Below are positions 6,977 through 14,014 of a stretch of 14,024 nucleotides of DNA, piece by piece. The DNA is from CAYVMN01 sp964452575. GTDB taxonomy: Bacteria > Desulfobacterota > DSM-4660 > Desulfatiglandales > Desulfatiglandaceae. Position 1 is the stretch's first letter, and every line of letters starts with the position of its first letter. The DNA lies in contig CAYVMN010000126.1 of assembly GCA_964452575.1 (NCBI GenBank), positions 1-14,024 of the forward strand, written 5' to 3'. The notes under the pieces are model-generated. The model ran no database searches. It saw nothing but the letters and a program-made list of their open reading frames with translations, and was not told the origin of the DNA. The position numbers were made by a program, and so were the translations under genes.

Positions 6977-8577
6977 AAGACGGACATAGAGATACTGCGG
7001 ATCTTTTTATTATCCTCTTTTTATGCAACTGGGGACCTCATGCTGCCTTCCAGACCCTTCAGGATAATGCAGCCCAAATTCCAACAGAGATCAAGATGGT
7101 GCGGATCCCCTGCTCGGGGAGGATAAGCAAGGCCCTCCTCTTTAAGCCCTTTGAAATGGGGGCCGATGGGGTTGTCTTGGCAGGGTGCGAGACAGGTGCC
7201 TGTCGCTATGGGACCGGGACCCCCACGGCCCAGAGAAACGCAGAACATGCACGAGCGATCCTCCACCTGCTGGGTCTGGGGGAAGATCGCCTTCAGTTAA
7301 AGACCTTCATGCCCGAGGATTCGGAAGGGCTGCTGCGGTTCCTGACGGATTTTTGCAATAAGATAAGGACAATCGGGAAGAGCCCAGTTACCCCCAGTCC
7401 AGAGGCGGAGCCCCCATCCGAGGCCCTCGATTTGACCAAGAAGGTTGTGGCGGCCCACGACATCTACGCCTGCCAGGATTGCGGAAAATGCTCCTCAGCC
7501 TGTCCTTTGACCCTGGTAGGGAAACCCTTTTCACCCAGGGCAATTGCCAGTAACATCATTTCAGGCAACACGGATTCTCCTGCTGTGGAGAAGGATGTCT
7601 GGTCCTGCCTTGCCTGCGGGCTCTGTTATGATCGGTGCCCTTCTGCCGTAAACTTCCCGGAGTTTATTAAGGACATGCGTTGTCTCCTCAAGAAGGGTGG
7701 TTCCAGGAATTACCTGGCCCACGGAGGCTTTTTCCAGTCCCTCATGAGGACCATGACATCCACGGCCCTAAAGGTGAGGCATTGGGACTGGCTCCCGGAT
7801 GATATCCAGGTGGACCGGCAGAGCAAGACCCTCTTCTTCGGCGGTTGTGCACCCTATTTTGACATCTTCTTCAAGGGTTTTCTGGGCATCCAGACGTGCG
7901 ATATCTTGGTGGATAGTCTGAGACTCCTCAACTTCTTCGACATCTCCCCTTCCTTGCTTGAAGGTGAACGATGCTGCGGGCATGATCTCTTGTGGAGTGG
8001 AGACAAGGAGAACTTCCTGAAGCTGGCAAGGCTAAACGTAGATGCCATGAATGGGCTCGGAATTGAGGAGCTCATAACAGCATGTCCAGAATGCTACCGG
8101 GCATTTGCCCATGACTATCCTGAGCAGGGAGTGAAGGCGAATTTTAAGACAAGGCATATCTTTGACCTATTGGAAGAGGAGATAGGAAAGGGCGCGGTCG
8201 GATTTAAGAAATTTGACCGCAGGCTGACGTTTCAAGATCCATGCAGGCTGAGTCGTCTTGAGAACCGGCCGGAGCTCCCCAGGAGATTGATAAGCAGACT
8301 GAACCCGACTGAGTTCCACGAAATGCAGGATCGTGCCGGAGGGGCCATTTGTTGCGGCAACAGTGCCTGGGCCGGGTGTGATTCATACAGCAAGGCACTC
8401 CAGGTGAAACGGCTCCGCCAGGCCCACAGTACCGGGAGCGACCTCCTGGTCACGGCCTGCCCTAAATGCCAGATTCATCTGCGGTGCGCCATGGAGGATC
8501 CCTTCATCGGCGAAGAGCTCAATATGGATATGATGGATCTCACAGGTGTCCTGGCCAAGACCATTAATTGGGAGTAA
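6973..8577 (+). CDS. MvhD-HdrC-HdrB fusion (HdrD-like disulfide-reductase subunit), 534 aa
   Basis: Three modules in one chain, numbered from the ATG at 6973, which overlaps the upstream stop as ATGA. Residues about 10-115 resemble MvhD/FlpD: LCNWG (Cys18), PCSGR (Cys47), GCETGAC (Cys72, Cys77). The second Cys of the usual CNWCS motif is a Gly. Residues about 160-225 are HdrC-like with Cys167-170-173-177 and Cys212-215-218-222. Residues about 288-534 are HdrB-like with two complete CCG domains: Cys292/334-335/371-374 and Cys424/460-461/496-499. CCG domains hold the non-cubane clusters that reduce disulfides in methanogen HdrB. HdrC-then-HdrB order is that of HdrD; the MvhD-like head is the unusual part. 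It is likely the terminal acceptor-reducing subunit of the complex, and no membrane segment is obvious. Confidence 0.85.
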   Translation: MKDGHRDTADLFIILFLCNWGPHAAFQTLQDNAAQIPTEIKMVRIPCSGRISKALLFKPFEMGADGVVLAGCETGACRYGTGTPTAQRNAEHARAILHLLGLGEDRLQLKTFMPEDSEGLLRFLTDFCNKIRTIGKSPVTPSPEAEPPSEALDLTKKVVAAHDIYACQDCGKCSSACPLTLVGKPFSPRAIASNIISGNTDSPAVEKDVWSCLACGLCYDRCPSAVNFPEFIKDMRCLLKKGGSRNYLAHGGFFQSLMRTMTSTALKVRHWDWLPDDIQVDRQSKTLFFGGCAPYFDIFFKGFLGIQTCDILVDSLRLLNFFDISPSLLEGERCCGHDLLWSGDKENFLKLARLNVDAMNGLGIEELITACPECYRAFAHDYPEQGVKANFKTRHIFDLLEEEIGKGAVGFKKFDRRLTFQDPCRLSRLENRPELPRRLISRLNPTEFHEMQDRAGGAICCGNSAWAGCDSYSKALQVKRLRQAHSTGSDLLVTACPKCQIHLRCAMEDPFIGEELNMDMMDLTGVLAKTINWE

Positions 8578-8601
8578 GTGAGACTGCGGAGAGAGGAGAA
8601 A

Positions 8602-11031
8602 ATGAACCAAGAGGCCTTAGCGACAGTACCAGAAGGGTTGCGGGAAAGGCCCAGGGTAGGGGTCTATGTCTGCCACTGCGGATTAAATATTGCCCAGACA
8701 GTGGACTGCCAAGAGGTGGCTGAATCGGCTGCCCAATTGGATGGTGTGATCGTCTCGACACACGTGGGTTATGCCTGTTCCGAACCGGGCCAGCAGCAAA
8801 TCAAGGATGATATCCTAGAACATGGCCTTGATCGGATAGTGATTGCCTCCTGTTCACCAAGGCTCCATGAACCCACCTTCCGGCAGATGCTCAAGGAGGT
8901 CGGTCTCAACCCCTATTTGCTAGAGATGGCAAACCTTCGTGAACAGTGCAGCTGGGTCCACATGGACGCGCCCGAGGCCGCAACAGCCAAGGCCGCAGAT
9001 CTTGTCAAGATGGCCGTCTCCAGAGTACGTCATCTCAGGCCTCTTTATGAAGAGGTTCTCCCCCTCACAAAGCGGAGCCTGATCATTGGAGGCGGTGTTG
9101 CGGGGATTCAGGCGGCCTTGGATCTGGCCGATAATGGCTTTGATGTCGTCCTGGTGGAGAAGAAGCCCTCTGTCGGTGGCACAATGGCACAGCTTGATAA
9201 GACCTTTCCTACCATGGACTGTTCCATCTGAATACTCGGTCCGAAGATGACGGATGTCGGTCGACATCCCAGGATCAAGCTCCTCACAATGAGCGAAGTG
9301 GTAGGTGTCAAGGGCTACGTGGGTAACTTCCAGGTGAAGATCCTAAAGAAGGCCCGTTATGTGGATGAAAAGGAGTGTACCGCCTGCGGGGAATGCACCA
9401 AGGTCTGCCCTGTGGTCCGGCCCGACGAATTCAATCTCGGACTGTCATCCCGGAGGGCGATCTATAGCCCCTTCCCACAGGCAGTACCCTCTGCCTATGT
9501 AATAAATATTAATGAGTGCCTTGGCCACAACCCGGTGGTTTGTGCAAAGTGTGTCGATGCATGTGATAAGAGGTGCATAGATTTTCGCATGTCCGATGAG
9601 GAGATCCTGGAGGAGGTAGGGTCAATCATCGTGGCCACCGGACTGGAGGTCTATGACCCAACAGAGCTTGATGAGTATGGATATACGAGGTTTGAAAATG
9701 TCCTGACAAGCCTTGAATTCGAACGTCTTATGAATGCGGGAGGGCCGACCCAGGGAGGGCTGATCCGTCCCACTGACCGGAAGAGGCCTCGATCCATCGG
9801 CTTTATCCAGTGCGTCGGGTCCCGTTCAGCCAGGAAGGGAAGCAACTACTGCTCCAATGTCTGCTGTATGAATACGGTAAAGAGCACCCTGACCTTGAAG
9901 GAACATTACCCGGATATGGAGATCATGGTCTTTTACATCGATATCCGGGCCTTCGGCAAGGGCTTTGAAGATCTCTACAGGAGAAGCCGGAGGTTGGGGG
10001 TTCAATACCTGAGAGGACTGCCGGGATCAGTTGAGGGAACCCCTGAAGGGACGCTCGCTGTGGCCGTAGAAAATACGGTTACAGGGAAGGTTCAGGTCTT
10101 TGACCTGGATATGCTGGTTCTGGCAGTGGGGATCAAGCCGGCCTCAAGCACCCAGAGGCTCCAGGAGATGCTGGGGCTTCAACTGAGCCCTGACGGGTTT
10201 TTCCTTGAAGCACATCCCAAACTAATGCCAGTGGATGCAGCAACGAGGGGACTATTTTATGCCGGATGCGCCGAGGGGCCAAAGGATATCAAGGAGAGTG
10301 TCACTCAGGCATCGGCCGCAGCAGCACGTGCCATCCGGTTAATGCATGAAGGCAAGATCACCTCTGAGCCCATCACTTCCGAGGTGATCTCAGAGCACTG
10401 CAAGTCATGTGGGAGGTGTGCGGAGGTCTGTCCCTATAATGCAATTACCGTGGATGTGAAGAAAAAGATCCCGGCCGTGGTTAACGCGGCCGCATGTGCC
10501 GGGTGCGGCACCTGTGCCGCAGAGTGCCCCTTTGGTGCAATTACCATGAACCACTTCACGGATACCCAGATCCTTGTGCAGGTAGATGCACTCCTTGAGA
10601 GCGATCCGCAGGAAAAGATCCTGGCCTTTGCCTGCAACTGGTGTTCGTACGCCGGGGCCGACTACGCCGGGGTATCCCGGCTCCAATATCCCCCAAATGT
10701 ACGGCTCATCCGGACAATGTGCTCCGGCCGGGTTGATGAAAGGTTCATCTGGCATGCATTCCTGAAGGGAGCGCCAGTGGTGCTGGTAAGTGGATGCCAC
10801 ATCGGGGACTGTCATTACATTGATGCGAACCACTGGACCGAGAAACGGGTGAAAAGGGTGCACAAAAAGATGTCCAAGCTTGGTATCCGTCCTGAAAGAC
10901 TTCAGCTGGAGTGGATCAGTGCGGCAGAAGGCCTCAGGTTTTCAGAGGTCATGCAACGTATGGAGACCTTGAGGCAAGGGGTAACCAAAGACGAGATCCT
11001 GGAGACCATAGAAGCCCTCAAGAAGGGGTAG
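8602..11031 (+). CDS. hdrA: HdrA-MvhD fusion, predicted selenoprotein (UGA210 read as Sec), 809 aa
   Basis: The flavin-containing electron-bifurcating subunit of Hdr-type complexes. The frame runs 8602-9228, meets TGA at 9229-9231 and continues without interruption to 11031. Conventional gene calling would split it into about 8602-9231 and 9247-11031. Order: HdrA N-terminal domain (VCHCGLNI, residues 23-30; ASCSPRLHEPTF, 82-93); FAD motif GGGVAG (163-168) and VGGTMAQLD; MDCSI-U-ILGPKM with Sec at 210; ferredoxin-type Cys259-262-265-269; a CX12CX3CC group at Cys404-417-421-422; two C-terminal ferredoxin motifs (Cys600-610, Cys632-642); and a fused MvhD domain with Cys678, 681, 707, 732 and 737. 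The residue after MDCSI is normally Cys, so UGA replaces Cys, the usual pattern for selenoproteins. Start chosen at ATG 8602 behind GGAGAGAGGAG. A nonsense mutation is the alternative, but no other decay is visible. Confidence 0.88.
9229..9276 (+). promoter_or_regulatory. Predicted bacterial SECIS element directly downstream of the hdrA UGA
   Basis: After the UGA (9229-9231), GGATGTC (9252-9258) and GACATCC (9263-9269) make a perfect 7-bp stem around a GGTC tetraloop (9259-9262). The loop begins 28 bases after the UGA. Bacterial SECIS elements are hairpins just downstream of the UGA whose small apical loop presents G and U to SelB; the well-studied E. coli fdhF hairpin also shows GGUC at its tip. 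A lower helix is possible between GGTCC (9238-9242) and GGATC (9272-9276) with one G-U pair and an asymmetric internal loop. The same bases encode the conserved VGRHP segment, so structure and coding overlap. Confidence 0.75.
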
Positions 11032-11141
11032 TATCAGCTTTAACACCTCTTATTTTGGTGAGAGATCCGGGATGGCCTACCATATCGCAAGGCAAGAATC
11101 TTGGAACAAAAACTCTGAGGTCTTGATAAAGGGGGGGCGCG

Positions 11142-12509
11142 ATGGATTTTAAAAGGATGTTTCAACCCAAGACCATGGCAATCATCGGGGTTTCCATGAA
11201 AAACGATCGCCATCCCGCCAATGTGATCTATAACAAGAATCACTTACGTTATCCGCTCAGGGTCTTTCCGGTAAATCCCGGCGGCGGGACCTTCCAGGGA
11301 GAAAGTGTATATTCCCGGATATCAGAGATCCCTGAAAGAGTGGATCTGGCAGTAATTGCGGTGCGATCTGAAAATGTCCCGGATGTGTTAGAAGAATGTA
11401 TCCGGGCCGAGGTCGGCGGCGCGGCCGTTATCTCAGGGGGGTTTGCCGAAAGCGGCCGGGGAGACCTTCAGGATCGCATGGTGGCCATGGGTAGAGAGGC
11501 GAGGTTCCCCTTTATCGGCCCCAACTGCCTCGGGATCTTTTCGCCTGCCCATGTAGACACATTTTTTCTGCCAAGCGAGAGACTGGTGCAACCTAGTAGT
11601 GGCAATGTCGCAATAGTGAGCCAGAGTGGAGGCATCCTGGTGGACCAGATGATCAACTTCGCGGATGAGGGGATCGGCCTGTCAATCGGGATCAGCATCG
11701 GGAATAAGGCCCTCATAAAGGAAGTAGACCTTTTGGGTTATCTTGCCAATGATGCCAGTACAGAGGTCATCGCCTTCTACGTGGAGGGCTTTGGAAAAGA
11801 TGAGGGGAGGGATTTTGTTTTGGCGGCCCATCAGTGTCCCAAGCCGGTCATTGTTTTGAAATCGGGCAAGAGCCCCGGAGGGGTTCGGGCCGTTTCCAGC
11901 CACACCGCCTCTCTGGCTGGTGACCATGAGGTCTTTTCTCAGGTCCTTTCCCAATACGGGATTGTGGAGGCCAGGAGTACCTTTGAGCTGGTCTCCTTCT
12001 GCGAGGCCCTTGGCTGTTATAAGGGATCAATCGACGGCAGGATAGGGATAATAACTGGCAGCGGCGGCCACGGGGCCCTGGCGGTCGATTGCTGTTATCA
12101 GCATGGGCTTTCGGTACCAACCATTCACGAGGACTTGCAGGAGGAGTTAAGAGGTGCACTATCCCGAAGCGTCCAGCCCATTGCCTCGTTGGGGAATCCC
12201 GTTGACCTTACGGGCAGTTCAGTAGATGACGATTTTGTTGCGGCTGCCGAACACCTGAGCAGGTCACCGGAGATAGACTGCGTGATGGTTCTGCTCCTGC
12301 CCTATATTCCGGGGATTACCTCGGACCTCGGGGCAAGGTTGAGCCAGGTCCACCGAAGGGAAGGTAAACCCCTCGTGGCCTATGTACCCCATGTGGACAA
12401 GTATAGTATGATAATCGAGGGCTTCGAATTAAACCGCGTGCCTGTCTCGCCCGCCATTGAAGGGGCGGTGCTTATGGCCGAGGCCATGAGGAGGCGCAAA
12501 CCATTCTGA
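11142..12509 (+). CDS. ADP-forming acyl-CoA synthetase, alpha (CoA-binding/ligase) subunit
   Basis: This 455-residue protein belongs to the NDP-forming acyl-CoA synthetase family. It has an N-terminal CoA-binding Rossmann domain (IIGVS, 14-18; FPVNPGG, 42-48), the succinyl-CoA synthetase-like segment IGPNCLG (125-131), SQSGG (161-164 region), and SSHTAS (252-257) with His254 in the position of the phosphorylated catalytic histidine. The family converts acyl-CoA, ADP and phosphate to acid, CoA and ATP. The length fits a stand-alone alpha subunit. The ATP-grasp beta subunit is not fused, and no beta gene lies within the window. It follows hdrA by 110 bases with a G-rich ribosome-binding site and is probably in the same transcript, where it could harvest ATP from the Kor product. 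The acyl specificity is unknown. Confidence 0.85.
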   Translation: MDFKRMFQPKTMAIIGVSMKNDRHPANVIYNKNHLRYPLRVFPVNPGGGTFQGESVYSRISEIPERVDLAVIAVRSENVPDVLEECIRAEVGGAAVISGGFAESGRGDLQDRMVAMGREARFPFIGPNCLGIFSPAHVDTFFLPSERLVQPSSGNVAIVSQSGGILVDQMINFADEGIGLSIGISIGNKALIKEVDLLGYLANDASTEVIAFYVEGFGKDEGRDFVLAAHQCPKPVIVLKSGKSPGGVRAVSSHTASLAGDHEVFSQVLSQYGIVEARSTFELVSFCEALGCYKGSIDGRIGIITGSGGHGALAVDCCYQHGLSVPTIHEDLQEELRGALSRSVQPIASLGNPVDLTGSSVDDDFVAAAEHLSRSPEIDCVMVLLLPYIPGITSDLGARLSQVHRREGKPLVAYVPHVDKYSMIIEGFELNRVPVSPAIEGAVLMAEAMRRRKPF

Positions 12510-12531
12510 CGCAAGAGATGAAGGAAATCCG

Positions 12532-12717
12532 GTGATATTTGAGAAGGCCATAAGGAATATACTGGTGATCTCATTCATGAGCCTTTATTTTTCATGCGGC
12601 CGACACGATATCCTGGATGAACCAAGAGAGGGATATACTAGCTTAGATTCAAAAGGGGTTTTTGCCTGGGCCCTGACTAGCGACAGGGTAAAGGATATGA
12701 ACAGGTCTCCAAGATGA
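12532..12717 (+). CDS. Small hypothetical ORF with hydrophobic N-terminus (61 aa)
   Basis: Begins at GTG 12532 behind AAGGAAA (12521-12527), 22 bases after the acyl-CoA synthetase stop, and ends in an ATGA overlap with the next ORF. Residues about 8-21 are hydrophobic (ILVISFMSLYFS), with a Cys at 22. This loosely resembles a short signal peptide with a poor lipobox. The remainder matches no family I recognise. The spacing and overlap argue for translation, but the length and lack of family keep it uncertain. It could be a leader that couples translation of the following gene. Confidence 0.35.
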   Translation: MIFEKAIRNILVISFMSLYFSCGRHDILDEPREGYTSLDSKGVFAWALTSDRVKDMNRSPR

Positions 12718-12986
12718 AATACTACGTCTATTTTGATGTCTATGGGCATCCCACTGGCGTGATAGATGAAGAGGAATTGGCCGAGAAATACAAAGGTGAT
12801 CCTTCTGAGTTTCTAAAGGCAATGTCTCAACCGGCACACGAAACCGGGATCGAATTCAGTAGGGGTCATTTAAGCATACTCAGATTTGATCACAGAGGCG
12901 AGCTGGATGATTACCTTGACAGCCTTGGTGATGAGATAGAGGGGTTTTATGGAGGTGAGGCACAATCCAGGCCGTATAATTTTTGA
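12714..12986 (+). CDS. Conserved-looking hypothetical small acidic protein (90 aa)
   Basis: Starts at ATG 12714 in an ATGA overlap with the upstream small ORF. The sequence opens with MKYYVYFDVYGHPTGVIDEE and is soluble and acidic, with regularly spaced Glu/Asp and aromatic residues (for example DDYLDSLGDEIEGFYGG near the C-terminus). It has no signal peptide, membrane segment or cysteines. Composition and codon use look like a real gene. I do not recognise the family. It may be cotranscribed with the hdr operon, but no functional link is visible. Confidence 0.6.
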   Translation: MKYYVYFDVYGHPTGVIDEEELAEKYKGDPSEFLKAMSQPAHETGIEFSRGHLSILRFDHRGELDDYLDSLGDEIEGFYGGEAQSRPYNF

Positions 12987-13186
12987 ACGGGAATAAAGGG
13001 ACATTTCATTATCTTTCCAAATAGATAATGTCGCGCTCCAGCCACCAAGCGAACGGTCCCAGGGGCATCTAACTCGCGCTTGACATGGCATTTTGGATCA
13101 ACCTCGTTCCAGAAATCTTTTTCAATAACATACCTAATGTCAGTTTATAAGTCAAGCTCACCAACAACGTCCCTCTATTCCCACGA
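12987..13186. other. Non-coding stretch with inverted repeat
   Basis: No intact gene is supported here. A perfect 8-bp inverted repeat CATTATCT (13007-13014)/AGATAATG (13023-13030) with an 8-base loop follows the G-rich GGGAATAAAGGGACATTTC segment (12989-13007). No T-run follows, so it is not an obvious intrinsic terminator for the preceding plus-strand gene. A short transposase-like relic overlaps it on the minus strand and is listed separately. Confidence 0.5.
13000..13091 (-). pseudogene. Possible decayed 5' fragment of a REP-associated (Y1) transposase
   Basis: Minus-strand translation from the ATG at 13091 gives MPCQARV. Removing one base restores DAPGT in the adjoining frame. MPRQAR(L/I)DAPGT is the usual N-terminus of IS200-like, REP-associated tyrosine transposases (TnpA_REP/RAYT). 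Further along, the original frame reads IWKDNE, resembling the I-F-x-D-N-E segment of that family at about the right distance. Frameshifts are needed and only about 30 codons remain, with no catalytic HUH or Tyr. The match rests on short motifs recalled from the family, so it is tentative. Palindromic DNA next door fits the context. Confidence 0.4.
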
Positions 13187-13302
13187 CATTGGACGAAGTC
13201 AACACCGCATTACCGCGACGCGCAAGCGTCGCGGTAACGTTCGGCATAAGGCGCGGCGGCTTTTTGCCGTCGCCCTTAATGCCGTTGTTCGGGAGTCCAA
13301 TG
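13187..13302. repeat. 116-bp nested palindromic element (REP/BIME- or MITE-like)
   Basis: Terminal 8-bp inverted repeats CATTGGAC (13187-13194) and GTCCAATG (13295-13302) enclose two hairpins. The first is a perfect 12-bp stem TTACCGCGACGC/GCGTCGCGGTAA (13210-13221, 13226-13237) capped by a GCAA tetraloop. The second is a 19-position stem starting CGGCAT (13242) and ending ATGCCG (13284), with a TTTTT loop (about 13261-13265), two mismatches and two G-T pairs. Internal segments GCATTA and TAATGC also mirror each other. The right end lies two bases from the stop codon of the minus-strand gene, so it may double as its terminator. No target-site duplication is visible. Confidence 0.6.
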
Positions 13303-13304
13303 GG

Positions 13305-13961
13305 CTACTTGTATGCTTTGAGTTGTTGACCAAGTAAGGCAGTACTGTTAATCCAGCCTGTTCCAATCTGTTTTTTTCTTTGGTTAAATGCGCTTACCCT
13401 ATACCAGGGGTTACCTTTTTTGTCGAACGTGTCAAGCACTTTAAAGCCCCCACCCTGGGGAATTTGTTTCATCTTTTGCAGTGCTACCATGGGATCAGCC
13501 GGACTGTGTGATGGCATTAGAGGCGTTTGTTTTGTAACGATATATGTTTGACCGACTTCCAACTCTAATGGATTCAGACTTGGAAAAGGGGATTTGCCCA
13601 ATGGTGCTGAATCCAACGGATAGTCTATCTCGATCTCATCCTCAACGACACGGAGACCAGTTGCCCGTACCGCCTTGCCAATAAGCTTTGAATTCCGTTT
13701 TCCGAACCGAGGATCTGGTTGGTTAATAGGAACTACCATGCGCACTGTGATCTTTTCGCTGATGGAGGCAACGTCAAACCCAAGTCCGAGTCTGGACATC
13801 TTTTCTTGCTTTTCTCTAAGTGCAGTCTTCCATTTCTCACTGTCAACGGTGATTCTATGTTTCGACTTCCATTTCCCGATAGTGCTCTTTGCTGAGAAAT
13901 AGTCCACAGAGTACGTAGCTGTGTTCCCTTTTTCCAAATAAGACCGTGACACGCTTACCAT
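13305..13961 (-). CDS. Hypothetical protein with C-terminal SH3-like domain (218 aa)
   Basis: A lower-GC gene convergent with the main operon. Residues about 138-212 look like a bacterial SH3-like fold: QTYIVTKQTPL (138-148), FKVLDTF (173-179), GNPWYRV (183-189) and GTGWINS (200-206). The first 130 residues are charged and unrecognised; a KWKTALREKQEKMSRL stretch suggests helix. No signal peptide or membrane segment is seen from this start. The ATG at 13961 has no clear ribosome-binding site, and the frame remains open for 21 more codons to the window edge without another start codon. The gene may therefore begin outside the window. It is probably accessory; function is unknown. Confidence 0.6.
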   Translation of the reverse strand: MVSVSRSYLEKGNTATYSVDYFSAKSTIGKWKSKHRITVDSEKWKTALREKQEKMSRLGLGFDVASISEKITVRMVVPINQPDPRFGKRNSKLIGKAVRATGLRVVEDEIEIDYPLDSAPLGKSPFPSLNPLELEVGQTYIVTKQTPLMPSHSPADPMVALQKMKQIPQGGGFKVLDTFDKKGNPWYRVSAFNQRKKQIGTGWINSTALLGQQLKAYK

Positions 13962-13987
13962 AACAGCCGTACATACGTGATCGGATA

Positions 13988-14014
13988 AGGATAGTTTTTT
14001 TTCTATGTTGTCAA
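13988..14014 (-). promoter_or_regulatory. Weak candidate promoter for the SH3-like gene
   Basis: On the minus strand TTGACA (14014-14009) lies 15 bases before TATCCT (13993-13988). The -35 overlaps a perfect 7-bp inverted repeat GTTGTCA/TGACAAC (14007-14013, 14017-14023), and an A8 tract lies in the spacer. If real, it supports the ATG at 13961 as the true start. The short spacer and imperfect -10 make it tentative. Confidence 0.28.

Noticed and set aside
9247..11031. Independent gene starting at ATG 9247, with a truncated HdrA ending at 9231
   Set aside because: The upstream and downstream pieces are in the same frame and together make one continuous HdrA. No ribosome-binding site precedes 9247, and a SECIS-like hairpin sits at the junction.
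11032..11141. Separate promoter for the acyl-CoA synthetase gene
   Set aside because: TTGGAA with TGATAA 17 bases on is a poor match to both consensus hexamers. Cotranscription with hdrA is simpler.
13187..13302. Integron attC recombination site
   Set aside because: Position after a stop codon and the imperfect palindrome are suggestive, but no RYYYAAC/GTTRRRY core pair is present. The nearest candidates (CCCGAAC, GTTACCG) fail the consensus, and no integrase or further cassettes are seen.
13080..13337. 85-residue plus-strand ORF
   Set aside because: It crosses the palindromic element and the end of the opposite-strand gene, has no ribosome-binding site and a composition typical of a chance frame.
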